Shown: positions 7,820 through 17,445, counted from the first letter of the stretch. The stretch is DNA of 64,000 nt from Bacteroides sp. CAG:530 (GCA_000434735.1 FR881275.1:77014-141013); one strand, 5' to 3'. Program-made: numbers and translations. Notes: a model not told the origin generated them from the letters alone.

Positions 7820-9562
7820 ATGGAAAACGAAGAATTGATAAAAGCGTGTACTGAAAAAGCTCAGCAATGGTTGACTCCTGCTTATGACGCAGAAACTCAG
7901 GCAGAAGTAAAGCGTATGCTGGAAAACCCAGATAAAACAGAGTTGATTGACTCTTTCTATAAAGACTTGGAATTCGGTACTGGTGGCTTGCGTGGTATCA
8001 TGGGAGCCGGTACTAACCGTATGAATATTTACACTGTAGGTGCTGCTACTCAAGGATTGTCAAACTACCTGAACAAATGTTTCGAAGGTAAGAAAGATAT
8101 CTCGGTTGTGGTAGGTCACGACTGCCGTAACAACAGTAGAAAATTCGCTGAAATCTCTGCTGACATCTTCTCTGCTAACGGTATCAAGGTATACTTGTTC
8201 GAAGATATGCGTCCTACTCCTGAAATGTCTTTCGCTATCCGTCAGTTGGGATGCCAGAGCGGTATCATCTTGACTGCTTCGCACAACCCGAAAGAATACA
8301 ACGGTTACAAGGCTTACTGGGATGACGGCGCTCAGGTTCTTGCTCCGCACGATAAGGGTATCATCGACGAAGTGAATAAAGTTTCTGTTGACAAGATTAA
8401 ATTCGAAGGCAACAAAGACTTGATTCAGATTATCGGTAAAGAAATCGACGATGAATACTTGCGTCAGGTTCACACTATCTCTATCGATCCTGAAGTTATC
8501 AAACGTCAGAAAGACCTGAAGATAGTTTATACTCCTATTCACGGTACAGGTATGATGCTTATCCCGCAGTCTCTTAAGTTGTGGGGATTCGAAAACGTAC
8601 ATTGCGTGCCCGAACAGATGGTTAAGAGCGGTGACTTCCCAACAGTAGTTTCTCCTAACCCTGAAAACGCTGAGGCTCTTACATTGGCTATCAAGTTGGC
8701 TAAGGATATCGATGCCGACATCGTTATGGCTTCAGACCCTGACGCTGACCGTGTAGGTATGGCTTGTAAAGACAGCAATGGCGAATGGGTACTTATCAAC
8801 GGTAACCAGACTTGTTTGATTTTCTTGTATTACATCATCAAGAACCGTATCGCTATGGGTAAGATGAAGGGTAACGAATTCATCGTTAAGACTATCGTTA
8901 CTACCGAAGTTATCCGTAAGATTGCTGAAAAGAACAATATCGAAATGTACGACTGCTACACTGGTTTCAAATGGATTGCTCGTCAGATTCGTTTGAACGA
9001 AGGTAAGAAACAGTACATCGGTGGTGGTGAAGAAAGCTACGGATTCTTGGCAGAAGATTTCGTTCGCGATAAAGACGCCGTTTCTGCATGTTCTTTGTTG
9101 GCTGAAATCTGCGCATGGGCTAAAGACCAGGGCAAGACTCTGTATGATGTATTGATGGAAATCTACGTAGAATACGGATTCTCTAAAGAAGTAACTGTAA
9201 ACGTTGTTAAGCCAGGTAAGACTGGTGCCGACGAAATCAAGGCTATGATGGATAACTTCCGTGCTTGTCCTCCGAAAGAATTGGGTGGCTCTGAAGTAGT
9301 TCTTGTAAAAGACTATAAGGCTCTTACTGCTACAGACAACAAGGGTAATGTTACTCCGCTTGATATGCCGGAACCGTCTAACGTACTTCAGTTCTTCACT
9401 GCCGACGGTACTAAGGTGTCTGTTCGTCCTTCGGGTACAGAACCTAAGATTAAGTTCTACATGGAAATCAAGGGCGAAATGAAATGTCCTAAGTGCTATA
9501 AAGGCGCTGATGAAGCAGCTACTGAAAAGGTAGAAGCTGTAAAGAAATCATTGGGCATCTAA
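7820..9562 (+). CDS. phosphoglucomutase/phosphomannomutase family enzyme
   Basis: 580-residue alpha-D-phosphohexomutase that moves phosphate between C1 and C6 of a hexose phosphate. The catalytic phosphoserine is Ser154 in TASHNP. The Mg-binding loop is DPDADRVG, the sugar-binding loop GGEESYGF and the C-terminal phosphate-binding loop RPSGTEPKIKFY. The length and the early FGTGGLRGIMGAG block place it with the long bacterial phosphoglucomutases (PgcA type). An insertion near the C-terminus carries a CPKC pair. It is flanked by its own promoter and a strong terminator, so it is probably monocistronic. Exact substrate (glucose, mannose or both) cannot be read from sequence. Confidence 0.93.
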   Translation: MENEELIKACTEKAQQWLTPAYDAETQAEVKRMLENPDKTELIDSFYKDLEFGTGGLRGIMGAGTNRMNIYTVGAATQGLSNYLNKCFEGKKDISVVVGHDCRNNSRKFAEISADIFSANGIKVYLFEDMRPTPEMSFAIRQLGCQSGIILTASHNPKEYNGYKAYWDDGAQVLAPHDKGIIDEVNKVSVDKIKFEGNKDLIQIIGKEIDDEYLRQVHTISIDPEVIKRQKDLKIVYTPIHGTGMMLIPQSLKLWGFENVHCVPEQMVKSGDFPTVVSPNPENAEALTLAIKLAKDIDADIVMASDPDADRVGMACKDSNGEWVLINGNQTCLIFLYYIIKNRIAMGKMKGNEFIVKTIVTTEVIRKIAEKNNIEMYDCYTGFKWIARQIRLNEGKKQYIGGGEESYGFLAEDFVRDKDAVSACSLLAEICAWAKDQGKTLYDVLMEIYVEYGFSKEVTVNVVKPGKTGADEIKAMMDNFRACPPKELGGSEVVLVKDYKALTATDNKGNVTPLDMPEPSNVLQFFTADGTKVSVRPSGTEPKIKFYMEIKGEMKCPKCYKGADEAATEKVEAVKKSLGI

Positions 9563-9590
9563 TTTCTACTACCGAGATATAGCTAAATAA

Positions 9591-9632
9591 AAAATCTCCC
9601 GCATCCTAGTAATGGAAGCGGGAGATTTTTTT
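9591..9632. terminator. bidirectional terminator
   Basis: AAAATCTCCCGC (9591-9602) pairs with GCGGGAGATTTT (9618-9629), with T-runs on both strands. It serves the phosphohexomutase gene on the plus strand and could stop the histidine kinase transcript on the minus strand. Confidence 0.85.
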
Positions 9633-9671
9633 GTCGTTTTACTTTTGAAGGTGTATTATAATAATACAATT

Positions 9672-9706
9672 CATATGGGCTGATATGATGCACCTTCGCA
9701 ATATTT
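9672..9706 (+). repeat. single copy of the CATCGCA-type intergenic repeat
   Basis: Contains CTTCGCAATATTT at 9694-9706 preceded by TATGATGCAC, the same order as in the 22-bp array at 41.9 kb (ATGATACAC then CATCGCAATGTTT). It lies between convergent genes, just past the shared terminator. Confidence 0.45.
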
Positions 9707-9729
9707 GAATTTTGATACGCTTGAGTATT

Positions 9730-11508
9730 CTATTGTTTCTTCAATGTAAATACAAATTCCAATCCACCCTTAGGGTTGTTCTTGGCGAATATAGTTCCTC
9801 CGTGAAGTAGTACAGCGTTCTTTACTATGGCTAAGCCCAGACCTGTGCCGCCCATCTTACGAGAGCGTCCTTTATCAACACGGTAGAAACGTTCGAACAA
9901 ACGGTTCAAGTGCTCAGGCGGAACTCCTACACCAGTGTCCGAGAAGCTGAAATAGTACTTCGTGTCGTCTTCGCGGAAGCATGTCAGGCGGATGGTGACG
10001 CCCGTTCCGGCATAAGCTATGGCGTTGTCTGTTAGATTACGGAAAATAGAATACAGAAGCGAGCTGTTGCCTTCTACCACCAAATTGTCGGGCAGGAGAT
10101 TCTCCACTGTTATCTGTCTCTCTTCAATTCCCATCGCCACCTCGCTGAATATGCCTTTAACCATAGTGCTTATGTTTACTGCTTCGCGTTCTTGCATCAC
10201 GGGAGCTTCGTCCATACGTGTCAGTGTAGAAATGTCGCGCAGCAAATGGGTGAGGCGGTTACTTTGCGCATAACTTCTTTCAAGGAAAGTATGCATTGTC
10301 TCGGGCGGGATTTGTGGACTGTTCAGTATGGTTTCCAGATATCCCTGTATGCTGCTCACAGGAGTCTTCAGCTCGTGGGCGATGTTCTGTGTGAGCTGTC
10401 TTTTCAATCGAGCTTGCTCTTCTTCCTGAGTTACATCGTTTATAGATATCTCGAACGAGCGGTCTTGGAATACTATGCATTCTACGGCGAATATACGTCC
10501 GTCTTTAGATATGTGCAGCGCTATTCGTTTCTCTTCTTTCGAACCCTGCTCTTCGTTTTTCTCTAAGAAGCGGACGATAGGGTTAAACTCCGGAATGGAG
10601 AAGATATCTTCTGTCAGCGTAAGGTTCTTGTCGGATATAAAGTTGGCATATTGCGTAAACAGATTGTTTACCAAGATTTCCTTCTTGTCTGCAGTGAACA
10701 CACCCAGTCCCTCGTGCGAAGTCTGCAGGTGCGATATCAGTTTCTCTCGTTCTATGTAGAGAGCTTCTTTTGCTCTATGTAGGCGCTTGTAAATCTTGAT
10801 GATATGCTGTGAAATTTCTCCAAGCTCATTGTGGGGAAACGTATCGATGATGCTCATATCTATCGGCTCGTTTTTATCGGCTTTCTCCGCGAATTCTTGC
10901 AGATTGGTAATCGATTTTCCCAGTTTTCGGGTGAGTCTGTAGAAGATAATGACTAGCAGCAGACTGATGATGGCCGTGAACCACAAGTATTGCGAGTCGG
11001 TGCTGAGGTGCTGCATCAAGCTGAGGTTGTATGGCAGAGCGGAGCGTATTATTACTTGCTTCGACGGATAGTATCGTGCCGAGTAGAAATACTCTTCTCC
11101 TTCTATACTTGCCGAGTGCCGGCTGATGGCATATCCGCTACCGTACAGTAGGGCGTCTTGTACCTCTTTGCGCGATGAGTGGTTTTCGAATGTAGAAAGC
11201 TCTTTCTGTGAGTTGTCGAACACTACCGTACCCTGCGTATTGATGAGCGTTACGCGCAGGTCGGGCATCATGTGTGTGGCTACGTACTGTCTTAGCGAAT
11301 CGATGTTCTGCTCACTTTTTGTAATGATATGATCGTATAGACGGTCGTTGTAATTCTGCAACTGTATGTTGAGCAATTCGCTTTTAAACGATTTCTCACG
11401 GTTGTATTGGAATATAACGAAGCATCCTACGAATGTAACAAACAGTAGGATTACCGACAGGAACAGCCTTTGGCTAAAAGGCAGTACCTTATATGAAAAG
11501 GTGGTCAT
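9730..11508 (-). CDS. sensor histidine kinase, PhoR-like
   Basis: 592 residues. Two membrane segments (about 14-34 and 174-192) enclose a periplasmic sensor region of ~140 residues. A HAMP-like linker and a PAS-like segment precede the HisKA box QNIAHELKTPVSS with phospho-acceptor His378. The ATPase domain has the N box (NLTDNAIAYAG, Asn491), G1 (DTGVGVP) and G2 (GGTGLGLA). The architecture and the partner are of the PhoR/PhoB type. Its response regulator gene ends 27 bp upstream in the same direction. The signal sensed is unknown; phosphate is only a guess from the family. Confidence 0.92.
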   Translation of the reverse strand: MTTFSYKVLPFSQRLFLSVILLFVTFVGCFVIFQYNREKSFKSELLNIQLQNYNDRLYDHIITKSEQNIDSLRQYVATHMMPDLRVTLINTQGTVVFDNSQKELSTFENHSSRKEVQDALLYGSGYAISRHSASIEGEEYFYSARYYPSKQVIIRSALPYNLSLMQHLSTDSQYLWFTAIISLLLVIIFYRLTRKLGKSITNLQEFAEKADKNEPIDMSIIDTFPHNELGEISQHIIKIYKRLHRAKEALYIEREKLISHLQTSHEGLGVFTADKKEILVNNLFTQYANFISDKNLTLTEDIFSIPEFNPIVRFLEKNEEQGSKEEKRIALHISKDGRIFAVECIVFQDRSFEISINDVTQEEEQARLKRQLTQNIAHELKTPVSSIQGYLETILNSPQIPPETMHTFLERSYAQSNRLTHLLRDISTLTRMDEAPVMQEREAVNISTMVKGIFSEVAMGIEERQITVENLLPDNLVVEGNSSLLYSIFRNLTDNAIAYAGTGVTIRLTCFREDDTKYYFSFSDTGVGVPPEHLNRLFERFYRVDKGRSRKMGGTGLGLAIVKNAVLLHGGTIFAKNNPKGGLEFVFTLKKQ

Positions 11509-11535
11509 AGGCTAAAATCAATTAAGGTCTGTACT

Positions 11536-12222
11536 TTATTCGCACTCAAAGCAATAGCCGTAGCCTAAGCGAGTGACGATGTTCTTTCCGTATTCTCCAA
11601 GTTTTTTGCGGAGGCGAGTGATGTTTACGTCGATGGTACGGTCTAGAACATAGGCTTCATCGTTCCACACCTTATTAAGTATGTCCTCGCGCGAGAATAC
11701 ACGTCCTTTGTTCTGCAAGAGCAGCAGTAAGATTTCGAATTCCTTTTTGGTAAGCGATGTCTCTACGCCATCTATGCAGGTTCTTTTCTGCGGGATGTTT
11801 ATAGACAGTCCTTTATATGTCAGTTCTGTTTCACCTTTTCCCTGTGTGTTGGCGGTGCGTCGTAATACGGCCTTCACCCTCATTATTACCTCTCGCAGTG
11901 AGAAAGGTTTAGATACATAGTCGTCGGCTCCCAGGTTGAAACCTGTGAGGGTATCGTTTTCGGTGTCTTTTGCCGTGACAAAGATTATGGGTATGTTGGC
12001 GGTACTTTTGTTCTCCTTCATCATGCGGGCCATCTTAAATCCAGAGATACTTCCCATCATGACATCTAGCAGAAGCAAGTTGTATTTTGTAAGATCCAGC
12101 TTCAGGGCTTCTTCGGCCGAGTTGGCTGTATCTACAAAATAGCCTTCCATTTCAAGATTGAACTTAAGTATTTCACAGAGGTCTTCTTCGTCGTCTACTA
12201 CCAAGATATGATATTCGTTCAT
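11536..12222 (-). CDS. OmpR/PhoB-family response regulator
   Basis: 228 residues. The receiver domain has the acidic pair Asp10/Asp11, the phospho-acceptor Asp53 (LLLLDVMMG), Thr83 and Lys85. The C-terminal winged helix carries LTKKEFEILLLLLQNKGRVFSR and the recognition part DRTIDVNITRLRKKLG. It is the first gene of a two-gene unit with the histidine kinase, so it should be that kinase's phosphorylation target. No strong -7 box was found upstream; CATCTTTG in the 98-nt gap to ansA differs from consensus by one base. Confidence 0.94.
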   Translation of the reverse strand: MNEYHILVVDDEEDLCEILKFNLEMEGYFVDTANSAEEALKLDLTKYNLLLLDVMMGSISGFKMARMMKENKSTANIPIIFVTAKDTENDTLTGFNLGADDYVSKPFSLREVIMRVKAVLRRTANTQGKGETELTYKGLSINIPQKRTCIDGVETSLTKKEFEILLLLLQNKGRVFSREDILNKVWNDEAYVLDRTIDVNITRLRKKLGEYGKNIVTRLGYGYCFECE

Positions 12223-12320
12223 TTTGTTAATTGTTTTATTAGTTCCAACTGCAAAGATGATGCCAACGTATTTCTGTGTTGTGAAATAGATGTTACAATC
12301 TTGTTACAAACCGAATTTTA

Positions 12321-13379
12321 TTACCTTGTAGGCATTTCCGGGCGTGTTATTTCGCCTGCCAGAGAGCGACTCATTTCATTTCGTATCTCTTGCGGAGTAA
12401 GGTCGTGGCCTAACAGGAACATCAGTTTGGTAAGCACGCATTCTACCGTAGCGTCATATCCGCTTATTACTCCGGCATCGAGCAGATGAATGCCCGTTTC
12501 ATAGCGAGCCATCTCCACGGTTCCGGTAGGGCACTGTGATATGTTTACGATGACGATGCCACGCTGCGTAACTTCGGTAAGCAACTTGATGAACCACGGT
12601 TTCTGCGGAGCGTTTCCAGAGCCATAAGTCTTCAGAATTACCGCTTTCAGTCCGGGTGTGCTAAGCGCGTTTCGTATAATGTTTTCTTGTATTCCGGGGA
12701 ATAGTGTAAGGATTATTACGTTGGTGTCGAATGCGTAATGCGGATGCATAGGCAGTCTTGGGTCGACTCTCTTTATTCGGTCCAAGTCATATTTAATATG
12801 TATTCCGGCAGTGGCTAAAGGTGGGTAGTTAAACGACTGGAACGCATTGAAATTCTCCGCGTTAATCTTGGTTGTACGGTTTCCGCGCAGCAATTGATTC
12901 TCGAAGAAGATACAAACCTCGGGCACTATAGCTCGGCCGTCAGGATACTGGGCTGCGGCTATTTCTATAGAAGTGATAAGATTTTCTTTTCCGTCTGTAC
13001 GGAGTACACCGATGGGCAACTGGCTACCGGTAAGTATGACCGGCTTGTCCAGATTTTCAAGCATGAAGCTCAGTGCCGAAGCGGTGTAGGCCATAGTATC
13101 GGTACCGTGCAGAATGACGAATCCGTCGAAATTGTCGTAGTTATAATGAATGATTTTTACGAGTTTGGCCCAGAGCGCAGGTTCCATGTCCGACGAGTCG
13201 ATAGGGGGCGTAAACTGGTAAGAAGAGATTCGGTAGTTAAAGCGTTTCAGTTCGGGTACATTCTCTTGAAGTTGATCGAAGTTGAATGCTTCTAAAGCTC
13301 CGGTCTCAGGGTTCTCTATCATACCGATAGTACCTCCTGTATAGATGAGCAGTACAGAGGGATAGTTAGGCTTTATCAT
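12321..13379 (-). CDS. ansA: type I L-asparaginase
   Basis: 352 residues; hydrolyses L-asparagine to aspartate and ammonia. The two family signatures are YTGGTIGMIE (Thr14 and the catalytic Thr17 region) and HGTDTMAYTAS (residues 91-101, holding the second Thr-Asp pair). No signal peptide is seen, which fits the cytoplasmic type I enzyme and not the periplasmic type II. TATCTTTG on the minus strand at 13414-13421 is a plausible -7 box. Confidence 0.93.
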   Translation of the reverse strand: MIKPNYPSVLLIYTGGTIGMIENPETGALEAFNFDQLQENVPELKRFNYRISSYQFTPPIDSSDMEPALWAKLVKIIHYNYDNFDGFVILHGTDTMAYTASALSFMLENLDKPVILTGSQLPIGVLRTDGKENLITSIEIAAAQYPDGRAIVPEVCIFFENQLLRGNRTTKINAENFNAFQSFNYPPLATAGIHIKYDLDRIKRVDPRLPMHPHYAFDTNVIILTLFPGIQENIIRNALSTPGLKAVILKTYGSGNAPQKPWFIKLLTEVTQRGIVIVNISQCPTGTVEMARYETGIHLLDAGVISGYDATVECVLTKLMFLLGHDLTPQEIRNEMSRSLAGEITRPEMPTR

Positions 13380-13413
13380 GTCAAAATAATCACGATTGAT
13401 GTTTATATTGTCA

Positions 13414-13421
13414 CAAAGATA
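13414..13421 (-). promoter_or_regulatory. -7 element before ansA
   Basis: Minus-strand TATCTTTG, 35 nt before the ansA start. No TTTG at the expected upstream distance. Confidence 0.4.
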
Positions 13422-13500
13422 TAAAAAATGTCTAAAATAAGGGCTGTGTAGGGGTGAAAAATAACAAAATGTTTTTGTGCCTAAACAAAGTCGTCTTACT

Positions 13501-13580
13501 TCGACCGATACGCGCTCTCACATCGACCGTTACGAACGCTCATATCGGTCGATACGAACGCTCACATCGACCGATATGAG
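13501..13580. repeat. 22-bp tandem repeat array with long hairpin
   Basis: Three full 22-bp units begin at 13501, 13523 and 13545, each starting TCGACCG or TCGGTCG and ending in CTCACA or CTCATA; a fourth partial unit begins at 13567. The last part forms a perfect 15-bp inverted repeat (13539-13553 with 13566-13580, 12-nt loop). It lies between trpA (stop at 13617) and ansA (start 13379), both on the minus strand, so it would form a stem at the 3' end of the trp mRNA. The other ~150 bp of this 237-bp gap show only the ansA -7 box. Confidence 0.8.
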
Positions 13581-13616
13581 ACAACTTTAATAAGAAAAGC
13601 AATAGATTCTTTCCGC

Positions 13617-14393
13617 TTACTGGCGTAAAGCCTCTTGCAATCGGTCTACTGCCTTTGCCGCATCACCGTTTTCTTCTTTTAGTAGTGTTACGAACTTACT
13701 GCCGATTATGCATCCTGCTGCATGCGATGCTGCCGCTTCGTATGTCTGTCGGTTTGAGATGCCGAAACCTATCATGCGCGGGTTCTTCAGCTGCATGGCC
13801 TCTATGCGCTTAAAGTACGCTTGCTTCTGCTCGTTGAAATCTTTCTGCGCTCCGGTAATGGCGGCAGATGATACCATGTAGATAAATCCTTCGGTGTGGT
13901 TGTCTATCTCGCGGATTCGTTCTTCGCTCGTTTCGGGAGTTATCAGCATGATTACGCGTAAGTCGTATTTCTTTGCCACGGGCAGATATTCGTTCATATA
14001 GTCCTTAAACGGAAGGTCGGGGATTATCATTCCGTCTATGCCGCATTCCTTGCAACTCTGGCAAAAGGCTTCGAATCCGTATTGCATAATAGGGTTGAGG
14101 TAGCCCATCAGGATAAGAGGCAAGTGAGTGTCTTTTCTGATGTCTTTCAGTTGCGAGAACAGTTTGCGCAGCGTCATTCCGTTGCGTAGAGCTTGTGTGG
14201 CGGCATCTTGTATTACGGGTCCGTCGGCCATCGGGTCGCTGAACGGTATACCTATCTCTATCATGTCGATTCCTTTCTGTTCAAGGATACGGATTACGTT
14301 GGCAGTGCCGTCAAGGTTGGGACTTCCGGCACAAAAGTAAAGTGATAGTATATCGTGTTTCTTCTCACTGAATAGTTGGTTTATACGGTTCAT
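13617..14393 (-). CDS. trpA: tryptophan synthase alpha subunit
   Basis: 258 residues, TIM barrel. It cleaves indole-3-glycerol phosphate and passes indole through the tunnel to TrpB. The catalytic acids are visible as Glu46 (MIEIGIPFSDP) and Asp57 (MADGP); the phosphate-binding GFGISN segment lies near the C-terminus. It is the last gene of the trp operon, and its start overlaps the trpF stop by 4 bp, suggesting translational coupling. Confidence 0.97.
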   Translation of the reverse strand: MNRINQLFSEKKHDILSLYFCAGSPNLDGTANVIRILEQKGIDMIEIGIPFSDPMADGPVIQDAATQALRNGMTLRKLFSQLKDIRKDTHLPLILMGYLNPIMQYGFEAFCQSCKECGIDGMIIPDLPFKDYMNEYLPVAKKYDLRVIMLITPETSEERIREIDNHTEGFIYMVSSAAITGAQKDFNEQKQAYFKRIEAMQLKNPRMIGFGISNRQTYEAAASHAAGCIIGSKFVTLLKEENGDAAKAVDRLQEALRQ

Positions 14394-15007
14394 AGTGGTA
14401 AGTTTTTAAATTGTTCGATAAATGATTTTAGGGCATTGGCATCTTTTTGAGCCGGAGCGGTTTCGAAGCCGCTGTTCAGGTCGATGCCTGCCCATTTGGG
14501 GTGACTGAAAGCTGCCAGAGCTGGCAGTGAGTTAGGTTTCAGTCCACCGCTTAATAAGAAAGGAGTGTTCCCTTTATATTCCGAAAGGATATCCCAGTCG
14601 AAACATTTGCCCGAACCTCCGTAGCCGGGGCATGGGGTGTCGAATAGAAAATATCGGCATGTGCCTTCGTAATCGGCGGTGCGCTTCACATCGTATGGCG
14701 TTTTGATAGAGAATGCTTTTATTACTGCGTAGCCATCGTCGGTTAGTTGTCGGCATAGCTGGGGCGATTCGTTTCCGTGCAGTTGCAGCATGTTCAGTCC
14801 AAGCGATTCGGCTTTCTGTAGAATTTCTTCACGACCGGCATTTACGAATACACCTACGCGCATGGCCCTCTGCGGCATAAAGTGCGGAACACTCTCTACG
14901 TAGCGTGGCGACCGGCTGTAGCAAATAAAGCCCATCCAGTCGGCACCGCATTGTTCCACTTCACGGATGTTATCCGCTTCTCTCATTCCGCATACCTTTA
15001 TTATCAT
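14390..15007 (-). CDS. trpF: phosphoribosylanthranilate isomerase
   Basis: 205 residues; Amadori rearrangement of phosphoribosylanthranilate to CdRP. Starts MIIKVCGMREADNI, with the catalytic Cys of KVCGMR, and has LQLHGNE and the C-terminal GIDLNSGFE block with the catalytic Asp. It overlaps trpC by 4 bp upstream and trpA by 4 bp downstream. It is a separate protein here, not fused to TrpC as in E. coli. Confidence 0.96.
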   Translation of the reverse strand: MIIKVCGMREADNIREVEQCGADWMGFICYSRSPRYVESVPHFMPQRAMRVGVFVNAGREEILQKAESLGLNMLQLHGNESPQLCRQLTDDGYAVIKAFSIKTPYDVKRTADYEGTCRYFLFDTPCPGYGGSGKCFDWDILSEYKGNTPFLLSGGLKPNSLPALAAFSHPKWAGIDLNSGFETAPAQKDANALKSFIEQFKNLPL

Positions 15008-15801
15008 GACTCCAGTTCTTTAATGAATGTAGACAGTGTATTTCCCGGGTTGGCAGTCTTCATGAAAGTTTCTCCTATTAAGAAACCTCTGAATCCTTCT
15101 TGCCTTAGCAGTTTCACAGTCTGCGGGTTCGATATTCCGCTTTCTGATACCTTTAGAATATCGGCTGGCAACTTCTCTGCCATGCGGAACGAGTTCTCTA
15201 CGTCGGTGTGGAATGTGCCGAGGTTGCGGTTGTTTATTCCAGCCATATCAACATATTCGTTTACGTAATCCAGCTCGCCTTCATGATGCATTTCAAGCAA
15301 TACCTCCAGCCCTAATTTATGAGCCTCGCATGCCAACGTGCTACATTCTTCCTTGCTCAGTGCGGCGGCTATCAGCAGTACGGCATCGGCTTGTGCTGCC
15401 TTGGCTTGCAATAGTTGGTAACGACTGATGATGAAATCCTTACGTAATATAGGCAGTGACACTGTGGGGCGTGCCGCACGAATATCGCGCAGGCTTCCTC
15501 CGAAGAAATGCTCATCGGTAAGGATAGACAGTGCCGAAGCTCCAGCCTGCTGATAACTTGCCGGGATGATCTTTGCGTCGGCATCTTTGTTTATCCAGTC
15601 TTTCGATGGCGAGCGGCGTTTAAACTCGGCGATGATGCCGGTAGCGGATGCGGCAAGGCTGGCTTTCATGCTATGAACTTTTGCCATGTCATCATTCTTC
15701 TCCAGTAAATCTTCCAAGAAACTTATAGGAACGTTTTGTTCTTGCGCAGCTATTTCAATTCGCTTATGCGCGATAATTTCGTCAAGAATATCCTTGCTCA
15801 T
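15004..15801 (-). CDS. trpC: indole-3-glycerol-phosphate synthase
   Basis: 265 residues, TIM barrel closing the indole ring of CdRP. Key blocks are IIAEFKRRSPSKDWI (catalytic Lys), LRKDFIISRYQL (second Lys), LLEMHHEGEL, NNRNLGTF and SESGISN. It is 2 bp downstream of trpD and overlaps trpF by 4 bp. Confidence 0.97.
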   Translation of the reverse strand: MSKDILDEIIAHKRIEIAAQEQNVPISFLEDLLEKNDDMAKVHSMKASLAASATGIIAEFKRRSPSKDWINKDADAKIIPASYQQAGASALSILTDEHFFGGSLRDIRAARPTVSLPILRKDFIISRYQLLQAKAAQADAVLLIAAALSKEECSTLACEAHKLGLEVLLEMHHEGELDYVNEYVDMAGINNRNLGTFHTDVENSFRMAEKLPADILKVSESGISNPQTVKLLRQEGFRGFLIGETFMKTANPGNTLSTFIKELES

Positions 15802-15803
15802 GA

Positions 15804-16808
15804 TTACGCCTCCTTGCTGTTTAGTTCTACAAACTGCTTAAAGGTTCTCCATGCTTTGCCGCTTTCAAGCGATTCGCGTGCTATGCTTACACATTCTTCT
15901 ATCGTCTTCTGCTGGTCGCACGCTTGTATGGCGAACGAAGCGTTAATCAATACGCACTCGGTCTGAGCCTTGGTAGCCTGGTTCTGCAGTACATTGTCGA
16001 ATATGCGTGCCGCCTCTTCGGGTGTGCTGCCACCGTAAAGCTCCTCGCGCTGTGCGGTAGAGAATCCCAGATCCGACGGGTGATAGATGGTTTCGTAATT
16101 GTTGGTCATCACCTTGAAGTCATCGGTCAGCGAGATTTCGTCGTATCCGTCCAGATTGTTCACTATGGCGAACTCTATGCCCAAGCGTTGCAGGGTGTTG
16201 GTGTAAAGTCTCATTTGCTGAAGATCGGCTACACCTAAAAGCTGGCGTGCGGGGAGGCACGGATTAACCAGCGGACCAAGCAGGTTGAATACGGTGCGCA
16301 CCTTTAACGCCTTACGTACAGGAGCCACGGTTTTCATGGCAGGGTTGAAAAGCGGAGCGTGCAAATAAGCCATGTGGCACTTCTCGATAGAGTTTCTCAG
16401 ATGGTTTTCATTGTTGGTGAACTTAACACCGTGCTGTTCCATTACATTACTTGCCCCACTTACCGAGGTTGCTCCGTAGTTACCGTGCTTGGCTACGTTA
16501 TATCCGGCGCCTGCCACTATGAAACAGGCACACGTAGATATATTGAACGTATTCTTGCCGTCGCCTCCCGTACCTACTATATCTATAGGAGTATATTCCT
16601 TAAGGTCTACTGGTACACGGGTTTCCAGAAGTGCTTCTCTGAAACCTGTAAGCTCGTTTACCTTAATGCCTCTCATCTGGAATACGGTGAGCAGTGAGGC
16701 TATCTGTGCTTCGTTATATGCGCCACGGGTGATGTTGGCCATCAGTCTGTAGGCTTCTTGGTGAGTAAGCTCTTCGTGAGCGAAGAGTCTGTTCAGTATT
16801 TCTTTCAT
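15804..16808 (-). CDS. trpD: anthranilate phosphoribosyltransferase
   Basis: 334 residues; transfers phosphoribose from PRPP to anthranilate. The PRPP-binding loop is GTGGDGKNTFNIST, followed by KHGNYGATSVSGASNVME and the substrate segment RKALKVRTVFNLLGPLVNP. It is not fused to TrpG, unlike the E. coli TrpGD protein; trpG is a separate gene 41 bp upstream. Confidence 0.97.
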   Translation of the reverse strand: MKEILNRLFAHEELTHQEAYRLMANITRGAYNEAQIASLLTVFQMRGIKVNELTGFREALLETRVPVDLKEYTPIDIVGTGGDGKNTFNISTCACFIVAGAGYNVAKHGNYGATSVSGASNVMEQHGVKFTNNENHLRNSIEKCHMAYLHAPLFNPAMKTVAPVRKALKVRTVFNLLGPLVNPCLPARQLLGVADLQQMRLYTNTLQRLGIEFAIVNNLDGYDEISLTDDFKVMTNNYETIYHPSDLGFSTAQREELYGGSTPEEAARIFDNVLQNQATKAQTECVLINASFAIQACDQQKTIEECVSIARESLESGKAWRTFKQFVELNSKEA

Positions 16809-16849
16809 TTTGTAGTAGCTATTTGTTGTAGTGTAGTAATGTATTGATT

Positions 16850-17425
16850 TCAGGCTTGCGCTGCGTGTTCTATCCAGTTGCGAATCATCTGCTTACCGTC
16901 GGGGGTGAGCACCGATTCCGGATGGAACTGTATTCCTCTTACGTCGTATTTGCGGTGGCGTAGTGCCATGATGTATCCTTCTTTGCTTACAGCGGTTACT
17001 TCAAGGTCGTCGGGGAAACCGTCGTTGTCTACCACCCATGAGTGATAACGTCCTACGGGAATTTCCTTGCCAAGTCCGTTGAATATATAATCATCCGCGG
17101 TGATGTCTACAGGACTTTGTATGCCGTGGTAAACGGTAGATAGGTTGACTAACTTTCCGCCGAACACTTCGCCTATGGCTTGCTCGCCAAGGCATACGCC
17201 CAATATCGGCTTCTTTCCGGAGTACTCTTTTATAACATCGAGCAGTAGACCGGCTTCTTCGGGGATGCCCGGACCTGGCGACAATACAATCTTATCGAAT
17301 GCTTCAAGGTCTTTCAGCTCAAAACAATCGTTTCGCAGTACTGTTACATCTGCACCTAATTCTTTAAGCAGATGGCTCAAGTTGTACGTAAACGAGTCGT
17401 AATTATCTATGATGACTATTTTCAT
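16850..17425 (-). CDS. trpG: anthranilate synthase component II (glutamine amidotransferase)
   Basis: 191-residue class I glutamine amidotransferase that supplies ammonia to TrpE. The catalytic triad is Cys78 (GVCLGEQAIGE), His168 and Glu170 (QFHPES). The oxyanion segment LSPGPGIPEEAG is present. The related PabA cannot be excluded by motif alone, and one amidotransferase may serve both pathways in some bacteria, but its place inside the trp operon makes TrpG the natural call. Confidence 0.95.
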   Translation of the reverse strand: MKIVIIDNYDSFTYNLSHLLKELGADVTVLRNDCFELKDLEAFDKIVLSPGPGIPEEAGLLLDVIKEYSGKKPILGVCLGEQAIGEVFGGKLVNLSTVYHGIQSPVDITADDYIFNGLGKEIPVGRYHSWVVDNDGFPDDLEVTAVSKEGYIMALRHRKYDVRGIQFHPESVLTPDGKQMIRNWIEHAAQA

Positions 17426-17445
17426 TTTTTTTCGTAGTTTTATGG

